A DNA stretch of 64,000 nucleotides. It comes from Neofusicoccum parvum (taxonomy: Eukaryota > Ascomycota > Dothideomycetes > Botryosphaeriales > Botryosphaeriaceae). The notes under the pieces are model-generated. The model saw nothing but the letters and a program-made list of their open reading frames with translations. It searched no databases and had not been told where the DNA came from. The stretch lies in NCBI GenBank assembly GCA_020912385.1, contig CP087214.1, positions 1,302,001-1,366,000 on the forward strand, read 5' to 3'. Below are positions 56,470 to 64,000 of this stretch, in pieces; the first letter of the stretch is position 1, and the number at the start of each line of letters is the position of its first letter. The translations under genes were made by a program, and so were the position numbers.

Positions 56470-58588
56470 TTAGACCTGGACCTTGGTCTTGACGAACTGG
56501 GCCGCAGTGTTGGCGTCGGCGCCGTAGCCCAAGTGACCCGAGGAGCTGGCCGAGGCAGAGCCGCCGGAAGAGCTGGTAGCAGCACCAGTGCCGCAGACTG
56601 CGTCGCCGGTGGCGCAGAAGGTCTTGAAGCCGCCGGCAGCAATGCCCTTGAGAGCCTGGCTCTTGAAGGGGTCGCCGAAGGTGACGGCAGCCTTGACCTT
56701 GCCTGCCTGGTCGGCGCTGAGCTTGTTCATGGTGTTGTGGACGAGCATGGCACCCTGGGAGTAGCCGGAGAGGATGATCTGGGTGTCGGGGCACTTCGAG
56801 ATAGCCTTCTGAACGTCCGCGACCATAGCCTGGGTTCCAGCGCCACCGGTGATCTCAGTGGCGATGCCACCCGCGTCCGCGGCGTAGTCGACACCCTGGA
56901 CAGCGACCTTGCCCTCACCAAGATCCTTCTCGAGAGCCGAAGCGAAGCCGGGGCCGACGACGCTGCCCATGTTGCCCATCTCGGTGGTGCCGCGCGCGAA
57001 GATGAGAGTGGCCGGCTTGCAAGCCTCGTCGAGTCCGTTTTGGGTGGAGCCGCCGAGCGAGAGGCCACCGAGACCGCCAGAGCTGCTGCCGGTGCTGGAG
57101 CTGCCGGTGCTGCCAGTGCTTCCGCCGCCAAGTCCGCTGAGGAGCCCGCTCAAACCGGAAGAGCCAGAATCTTGACGACCAGTTAGACCAGAGCCACCAC
57201 CAAGCGAACCGAGGCTAGGAATACCGCTTCCGCTGGAGCCACTGCCTCCAAGGCCACCAAGCCCGCTCAAGCCGCCGCTGCTGGCGCCGGGCGTAGGCAG
57301 GGAGCCGCCGAGACCCCCGAGACCTCCCAGGCCGCTGCCAGAGCCACCAGCGCCGGGCGTGGGGAGAGAGCCGCCAAGTCCGCCGAGGCCACCCTAGAAA
57401 TGTGTTAGGAAAGTTGTGAAAATAAGTAGAGTGAGGAGTGCGCACCAGGCCAGAGCCGCCGCTAGAACCACCCAGGCCGCCGAGGCCACCCAGGCCGCCG
57501 AATCCGCCAGTAGGCAGAGCAGAGGGGAGAGAGCCGCTACCGAGGCCGCCGAGTCCTCCCAAACTGCTGCCGCCAGCACTGCCCAAGCCGCCGAGTCCGC
57601 CAGCGCCGGGCGTAGGCAGAGAGCCGCCCAAGCCGCCCAAGCCGCCCTGTGAGTGATTAGCGAAGATGTAGAAAATGATGTGCAAAGACCGTGCTTACCA
57701 GTCCACTGCCGCCGCTGGAGCCACCAAGGCCGCCGAGGCCACTGAGCTGACGCTTCTCGTTGTTCTCGTAGCCACCCTCAGAAGATCCTTCTGAAGATCC
57801 CGATGGGGGCATGAAGCCAGCACCACTGCCTGACAGACCACCAAGGCCGCCAGCACCAGCGCCGGGAGTAGGAAGACCACTGGGAAGACCACCGCCCTGT
57901 TATATGTTAGAACATGTAATCGTTAAGCAGATCAAGGGAAAATGAGTACCAGGCCACCGCCCAAACCCCCAAGTCCACCGGCACCGGGCGTGGGGAAAGG
58001 AAGACCACCTCCCTAGAAGAGAAGTTAGAGAAATTATCAAGAAGGTATGATCGCATGTATTTACCAGACCGCCGCCAAGTCCACCAAGACCGCCACCCTG
58101 GATGTATTGTCAGAGAGAAGTGATCGAGTCGGTATGGATCAGCATATTTACCAGGCCACCAGACGGGGGCGTAGGGAGAGAGCCGCCGGCGCCACCAAGT
58201 CCACCAAGGCCACCGCCCTAAGATAGTCAGAGAACTGCTAAGTGATATCGTGAAGCGATAAGCTTACAAGGCCGCCGCCCAAACCGCCGGTGGGAAGACC
58301 AGAGGGCAGCAAACCGCCAAGACCTCCAAGTCCCCCAGCGCCAGAGCCAGATCCAGATCCTGAGCCAGATCCTCCCAATCCGCCGCCAAGCCCCCCGAAG
58401 GGAGAACCCGAATCAGAGCCAGAGCCGGGAGTCGGGATGGGGAAGGGAAGACCACCCTCAGCACCGCCAGTCGGGTAGGTGCCGGTGGGAGGCTCGATGC
58501 CACCGCCAAGGGACGGAGGCTCAGCCTTAGGGAAGGGAGCGCCAGCCACGAGGGCGGCGTAGAAAGCCGCGAGGAAGATGTTGCTCAT
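56470..58588 (-). CDS. Secreted cutinase with long Gly/Leu/Ser-rich N-terminal region
   Basis: Seven exons: 58268-58588, 58152-58217, 58065-58097, 57950-58012, 57699-57896, 57446-57646 and 56470-57393; 601 residues. All six introns are 50-54 bp and all are phase 0, and almost every exon ends in Gly-Leu and begins with Gly-Gly. A signal peptide (MSNIFLAAFYAALVAGAPFP) opens the protein. Residues about 60-415 are repeats such as GGLGGLGG and SLPTPGAGG. The cutinase domain occupies about 416-601: ATLIFARGTTEMGNMG, catalytic Ser506 in GYSQG, Asp558 in ATGDAVC and His581 in SGHLGYG, plus the conserved cysteines. It should hydrolyse cutin or related polyesters outside the cell; the Gly-rich part may act as a linker or surface anchor. 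Possible processing sites are NEKR and TGR. The cutinase call is firm; the linker role is inference. Confidence 0.93.
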
Positions 58589-60700
58589 GGTGATGAGATG
58601 AATGTGCGTATGCGTAAGTGAGAAGGAATGATGGCCTCAAGCCTTTCGTGGTTTGCAGAACAGAGAATGACGCGGTGCAACAGCTACCGGAGCTTGCAAA
58701 GACAGAACGAAGGCGAGTGAATGGAAGAGGCTGAAGAGCGTGGTAATGAGGAAACAACCATGGCCGAGAGGTCGAGGTCTTTTATAGAGGATGACGGACG
58801 AAACGACACAACCTGTGGCTGGACTCGGGGAGCGGGAAAGCACATCCCCCATGCGCCGGTTCCAGCCATGGCGTGCTGACAGCCGTCGATCGGCAGTCCG
58901 TAGAGGTCGAGAATGGCCTGTTTGGGATTACCGAAACGAGAAGGAGTCGGTGTTTCTTGGGGGCCCTGGCGGGTCTGGTCGATTCTTGCCGAGGGTGCTA
59001 CCATTGGGATGGTCACGGCGCCGTTTGGCAGCGATCAGTACCAGGGCCGGCCGGTGTGCAGAAGAAGCATTCAACGGCGGTCGTTCATCTATCGTGAACA
59101 GCAGGGGCGTGGCGGTCGTGTCTTGGTGGTACAGCGCAGTGCGGCTGGGGCGTCGATGGTGTGTATCCCGGCCAATAGAAACAGGGTGTCGGGGTTTCGC
59201 AGCTGTTTCACCGGGAGGGCTACGGGCAGCGCTCCGGGCGGCTTGGGAAACGGTGCCTCGGTTCGCGATTTTGGTCGGGAGTGCCGCTGCCGGGATGGCA
59301 CCTTAACGCCGTTAAGGTGCAATCAATCCGATGCGGCTCAGGGGAGGCCATCCTGAGCCCTGCCTCCCTGTTGGCCGATCCCCTGGTGCTGTGCAGCCTC
59401 AGCTATTTCCGGCGTTTGGCCGGTGCGCCTCGAGCACGAATGGCGTTCCAATCCTTCAACACCAAGCCGAGGCTACAAGGCTGAAACGCCCAGTCGTCCC
59501 AGAGTCGGTCCGCTGGCGTCTGTATCAGCAGAGCTGCCCTCCTCTCGCAGCGGGAATCTCCCATCTCCCAGCTCCGCATGCCCAGGAACAATCCGCCCAT
59601 CCATTCCTTGCATGCTGTTTTGTGAATATGAAGACCCGCTGCCAGCATGCACCTCATCACCACTTCTTCGAGTTCCTCGGCTCCCTCGCAGCACCGCCAC
59701 CGTGCATTGACGGACCAGGCCGCAAGAAGAAACAAGACTGAGCAAGACGGTCCGCATAGAACAATGACTCGGTCCCAATACGAGGTAGCAACAGAGGTCA
59801 AGCGGCACTAAAGCCACACGAGCCTGAACGAGAAGTCAAAATGGTGATCGCGGTGGGAGCGTTGCCGCGCATGACATAACTCTGTCCCCCATGGCGCACA
59901 TTAGCCACACTAGGTAGGTACAGACCAGTGCATCAGCCACGTGGGGTCAACGGGCCCGGTACCCCGGGGGCAATCTTAATATGGGCGGGCGATCCAAAGT
60001 CTGGGTCCCATGTCGGGAGCAGCCTTATCCGTTCTGGCCCAAAGTGCTCGCCTGATGAGCCCTGGAATGCATACAGTATTTCATCATCGTGCACATGCTG
60101 TGAGATTGATGCAAAGCGTGACGCGGAGCTCTGGGATCAGAAATTGGAATTGATTGCATGGACTTTGTCCCTCCGCGCGTTGTTTAGAGAAACGGCATGA
60201 AGCCGTACTTCAGAGTTTGTTTGCTGGCTGGAGACCTCGACACAGTGGCTGGCCTGCGGCGTGTTCCAGGAACACAAAAGAACATGTCAAATCTGCAGTG
60301 GCGCAAACGGCTGTAAATGGACGAAAGCGGATGCTCGAACTAGGTTCGCCACCAACGCGGTTGACACTTGACATAATTCCTTGGCCTGACGGACATCTGC
60401 CAGTCATCCTTCGCCGGAAAAGACCGTCGGCGAGTGGGCCGCGGAACTGAATCGGAGGGTTATGACAAGAGGGACGAGACCGTAGATTAAGCTTTTGACA
60501 CTGTGCGACTGGGCTCCACCAACAACGACGCTGTGTTTCGGCAGTTTCCTCGCCTCGAACTGCTCTGTGGACGTGGCGCAGGCTGACACCAGGCACCAAC
60601 GGACCACACGCTCTAGCTTGCGCCATCCGTGCCTTCAAGGCGGTAGTCTGACTGCTGTTGTTTCCTGTTGACCTTGCAAACTCGACGTGTTCCCCGCCGC
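58589..60700. other. Upstream region of the cutinase gene, 2.1 kb
   Basis: The promoter of the cutinase gene and the 3' flank of the small Zn2Cys6 gene. It holds a perfect 11-bp-arm palindrome at 59298-59320. Frames here (58791-59306, 60210-60707) lack domain or splice support. Confidence 0.5.
59298..59320. repeat. 23-bp palindrome (11-bp arms, 1-bp centre)
   Basis: GCACCTTAACG, one C, then CGTTAAGGTGC: perfect inverted arms. It lies about 0.7 kb upstream of the cutinase start. It could be a dimeric regulator site or a chance hairpin; no poly-T tail marks it as a terminator. Confidence 0.7.
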
Positions 60701-61548
60701 TCACCATAGGAATTTCGCGTGAAACTCATCAGAGAGATCAAAGCGACTGCTGCTCCCAGAGCTGGCGATCGACGGAGGGCCTTGCATCTGCTGCGCAATC
60801 CCGGGGCTTTGACCGGAGATGTGAGTGGGTGCCCGAGGTGGTGCTTCTGGAGTGTTCCCTGACGGCGGATCAGGCCCTCCCGCGCCGTAGGACAAGTTCT
60901 GAGCCGGCCAGGATCCCGCCATGGTGCCGGCCGAATCTGGGCGATGACGGCTGGCATCTTCCATCACAACCTCGGTAAGTTGGGGTTGCGTGCTCCCAGG
61001 GGTGTCTGAGGACTGATCTCCCGGAGCTGAGCTGAGATCCATGGAAGAAGGGCCGCACTGCTGCGGCCTGCGGGCGGTGTCACGGCTCAGGCGGTCACGG
61101 CACCAGGTCAGGACAGCATCAGGAGAATTGAGAGGAAATGAGGCCCAGTAATCAAGTGCAGCTCGCTTCTCCTGTGTTGTGCGTTTTTGATTGCTGTCGA
61201 CCACGGGGGCGGCAGAGTCGTTCAGGCACGTGACAGAGCTCAAAAGCTGGTCGGGCGGAACCAGAGGCAGGACCTGGAGGAGGATGTGCTCGACGTCGTC
61301 AAGGCGAGCCTCGATTGCCTCCAAGTAGCCCTTTGCTGGCCCACGCTGGAGCTGGGGCGGCCAGGTGCATTCGTTCCCAGTCTCGCGGCATCGCGCACAC
61401 GTTGGCCTGATGCAGATTAGCTCATGGCGGGAAAGGCCTGGGGCGGTGGGAGTCACCATTCGCCTCCACACTTCTGCTTCTTGCTGCGGCACGAGTCGCA
61501 GGCGGCGCTGCTCCGCGTCTGGCGGGGCTGGCGCGTCGACTGGGCCAT
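60701..61548 (-). CDS. Small Zn2Cys6 transcription factor
   Basis: Two exons, 61457-61548 and 60701-61406, with a 50-bp intron (GTGACT...CATCAG); 265 residues. The zinc cluster is complete: Cys17, Cys20, Cys27, Cys34, Cys37 and Cys44 (AACDSCRSKKQKCGGEW then PTCARCRETGNEC), with the intron between Cys27 and Cys34. A helix follows (GYLEAIEARLDDVEHILLQV), the usual dimerisation segment. The rest is Pro/Ser/Gln-rich and ends SDEFHAKFLW. There is no middle homology region, so the protein is much shorter than typical family members. A GTGAGC donor exactly at the end (after CTATG) could splice to 60662 downstream and replace the last residue with a tail WKQQQSDYRLEG; the intron would be only about 42 bp, so I keep the TGA at 60701. 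Confidence 0.82.
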
Positions 61549-62430
61549 TGCTACCCCTCCTTTCGCGTCGAGAAATCCACTCAGCACAGCAGCATGTCCG
61601 GCTTGCGTGGTGTTGCTGGGGTTGGCTGGCGACAGTCGCGCATGCAGCAGAGCGTGCGGTGTGCGGCTGGGCAGCGCTGAGCTGAGCTGACTAACGCGCT
61701 GGCCTGTAACGGTTTCCGGACGCGGCTAGCGTGCGCGTCATTGCCAGCTGCTGCTCTGCGGATCGGGAGAGGCGTGCCTGTCGCTTCCTGCTGCCGCTGC
61801 CGTTCTCCCGCGCCTCCTGCAGGTTTGCCGGACGCTTCGTGAGCCGATCGGCTGGCCGGAACGACGCGGCCATCCTGCTCTGCCATTCTGCTCCATGCGA
61901 CGTCGGTGGCCGGCAGCTTGGCAGATCTGGAGCCGCTGCTGGGCGGCTGGGCGAGCCACTCGGAAGCGGCCCGCAGGTCGCAGTGATCTCCCCGGGCTCT
62001 TTGTTGGACCTGCGCAGCGCGGACGCCCGCGCCCACGCTCCCGTGGTTGACGTGAGCGCGGCTGCGACACCATGATGGCTCACTCAGCGCGTGCGAGGCC
62101 TGCCCCACAGCCCGATTGCTGTTACTCACAGCAATGCCGCGCGCCAGGGCCGTCGGCCGCCGTGCGTTCCGTGGAGGCAGCGCGCTGAAAAGTCCAGGCC
62201 GTGGGTCGCGAGAAACCGGAAGCACACCGTCACGGCGACTCGCGCCTGCCCTTCGTCCCGCAGCCCGCCCAACTCTCCCCGCAGCCAGCCCTCGTCCGCC
62301 CAGCATACCCGAGGTGCGCGCCCACGACATCTCCTCGCTCTGCGCAACACCGCCCAAGCCCAGGCGACCTCGAGCGCCAGCCTGAGCACGCCGCCGCGCC
62401 CGCCGACTGTCCTGGGGACATCCCGCGACC
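61549..62430. promoter_or_regulatory. Divergent promoter between the small Zn2Cys6 gene and the NRAMP gene
   Basis: These 882 bp separate two start codons on opposite strands. The region is GC-rich with long shadow frames (minus 61581-62567). Shared control of the regulator and the transporter is possible but not shown by any motif I could find. Confidence 0.45.
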
Positions 62431-64000
62431 ATGAACTGCCCCTCGAGAGTCGACCCAGAGATCCCGCCGGGCTGGAACCAGAACCCCAATGCCCTGGCCG
62501 GTGATGCCACCACCTGCAACGACCTGAACCACATAGCGAACGAGCGCCAGAAGCGAAAGTCCGCCAATCACAGCATCGACGATGGGGCCATCGAACGACC
62601 GCAGCAGCCCCCCGACACCGACCCCGACCTGCTGCGGCGGCGGGGTGTTGGGAGCTCGAGGCCTCAGGCCGAGGGTTCTGCCAAACCAGATATGAGCGTG
62701 GACATTGCCGAGTCGCACAACCAAGCCGTGCGGAAGCCCTCGTCGGCTTCCGACGCGCTTGCGACCACTTTCAACTTGGGATACTCTGGCGCTGGTTCTG
62801 CTAGACGTGGAGGACAGGGTTCTGGTGGCTCGAGGCTTCCTGAATATGTGCTCAAGATCAAAGACGTGCTTTACAAGTACGCCCAATTCGTTGGGCCAGG
62901 CTTCATGGTGGCGGTTGCGTACATCGATCCCGGTATGTCTTTGCGGTACTGAGAAGCTACCGGGCTTCAATACTGACAATTTGCAGGAAATTATGCTACG
63001 GACGTCGCTGCGGGTGCTTCATACCGCTTCAAGCTTCTTTTCATCATTCTGATGTCCAACGTTTTCGCCATCTTTCTGCAGTCGCTCTGCGTGAAGCTTG
63101 GAACAGTCACGGGCATGAACCTGGCTGAAAATTGCCGGGCGCATCTGCCTAGGTGGCTGAACATTGTCTTGTACATTTTCGCGGAGTCTGCCATTATTGC
63201 CACAGACATTGCTGAGGTAGGTCCTCCGAAGTCGGCGTCATATTTCTTTCGCCGCAGTGCCAGTGCCAGCGCCAGATCGCGCATCAGACGATTACTGAAA
63301 CAGGCCGACTTAGCCCAAACGGTCATGATTTTAGCTAACAGATATTCCAGGTTATCGGAACAGCAATTTCGTTGAACGTCCTTTTGAAAGTCCCTTTGGT
63401 CGCGGGCTGCGCGATCAGCATTGTCGATGTCCTCATCATTCTGCTCTTTTACAAACCCTCCGGCTCCATGCGAGCCTTGCGCTATTTCGAATACTTTGTG
63501 ATGCTCCTTGTCCTGGGCGTAGTTGTCTGCTTCTGTTTTCAGCTCAGTCTTATCAAGGACACGCCTGTCGGTGATGTCTTCCGGGGATACCTACCAAGCA
63601 AGGCCATAGTCGAGTCGAAGGGGTGAGTCTCGCATCACAGTCCGTCTTAGCCGGTCAGCTGTTAACGTATCCACAGACTTTACCAATCTTGCGGTATCCT
63701 TGGCGCCACCGTCATGCCTCACTCGCTATACCTTGGCTCAGGCATTATCCAGCCACGGTTACGGGAATTCGATGAAGCGCTTTCGGCCTCTACCCAACAC
63801 CCCGCCGCCGCGGAAAACAACAGCTATGATTCCGACACGGAATCAACCATCTCACTCACCAAATATCGCCCCTCAATCCAGGCAATCAGGGCGTGTTACA
63901 CTTACTCAGTTGTCGAGACTGCCGTTTCACTTTTCACATTTGCCCTGTTCGTCAATTCCTCTATCCTCATTGTTGCTGGCGCCTCGTTGTACAATACCCC
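62431..64000 (+). CDS. NRAMP-family divalent metal transporter (Smf type), 3' end outside window
   Basis: Exons 62431-62932, 62987-63216, 63351-63622 and 63677 to beyond 64000; introns 54, 134 and 54 bp. About 440 residues are visible. After a polar N-terminus of about 145 residues the first helix carries the metal-binding DPGN motif (AYIDPG at the end of exon 1, NYATD at the start of exon 2). Further helices follow (FIILMSNVFAIFLQSL, YIFAESAIIATDIAE, VIGTAISLNVLLKVPLVAG, VMLLVLGVVVCFCFQLSLI), and the TM6 signature is present as TVMPHSLYLGSGIIQPRL with its Met-Pro-His. NRAMP proteins import Mn2+, Fe2+ and similar ions with protons, at the plasma membrane or from vacuoles and endosomes. Which Smf paralogue this is cannot be told from the visible part. 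Confidence 0.94.

Noticed and set aside
61581..62567. Minus-strand 328-codon frame
   Set aside because: Runs across the NRAMP start and the divergent promoter; Arg/Ala/Gly-rich with no domain.
1..64000. tRNA, rRNA or CRISPR features
   Set aside because: No T-loop plus anticodon arrangement, no rRNA core sequence and no regularly spaced direct repeats were found by eye; a covariance-model scan would settle tRNAs.

Overview
The window looks like nuclear DNA of a filamentous ascomycete (Pezizomycotina, plausibly Dothideomycetes). Genes are interrupted by many short GT-AG introns, mostly 48-130 bp, and there are no operons. Several families are typical of this group: two Zn2Cys6 regulators, a secreted cutinase, a GH3 glucosidase, and a CPA1/arg-2 gene with its arginine attenuator uORF. 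All exon structures were derived by hand from splice-site consensus and reading-frame phase.

Layout, left to right. 1-24 kb is dense housekeeping sequence: an Acinus-like SAP/RSB protein (-, cut by the left edge), a DUF300/TMEM184 membrane protein (-), an MIT-domain protein (-), a GRAM-VASt sterol-transfer protein (+), arginine-specific carbamoyl-phosphate synthase small subunit with its 24-residue uORF (-), a secreted GH3 beta-glucosidase-type enzyme (+), a TPR/Sel1-like mitochondrial candidate (-) and a UTP16-like nucleolar protein (+). 24.1-31.4 kb is gene-poor and holds a decayed coding relic and a small inverted-repeat element. 31.4-35.2 kb is a Far1/Ste5-like RING-PH-VWA protein (-). 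35.2-40.2 kb is gene-poor again. 40-52 kb holds a Zn2Cys6 factor (+), a SAM methyltransferase (+), an F-box-like protein (-), ETF-beta (-), an ArfGAP (-) and an atypical SDR (+). 52-56.5 kb is a repeat and relic zone. 56.5-64 kb holds a cutinase with a long Gly/Leu-rich linker (-), a small Zn2Cys6 protein (-) and an NRAMP metal transporter (+, cut by the right edge).

Three things stand out. First, a complete CPA1 attenuator peptide is encoded in three pieces, one of them a 13-nt micro-exon, so splicing should affect arginine control. Second, a family of about ten short inverted-repeat (MITE-like) elements of 60-90 bp is scattered through the intergenic DNA, and one copy lies inside a methyltransferase intron. 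Third, the secreted cutinase carries about 310 residues of Gly-Leu-Ser repeat encoded by six small exon/intron modules, all in phase 0. Two broken coding relics sit in the gene-poor, repeat-bearing stretches.

The genes do not form one pathway. The only local regulatory logic I can support is the CPA1 uORF, CPC1/GCN4-type sites near CPA1, and several divergent promoters.
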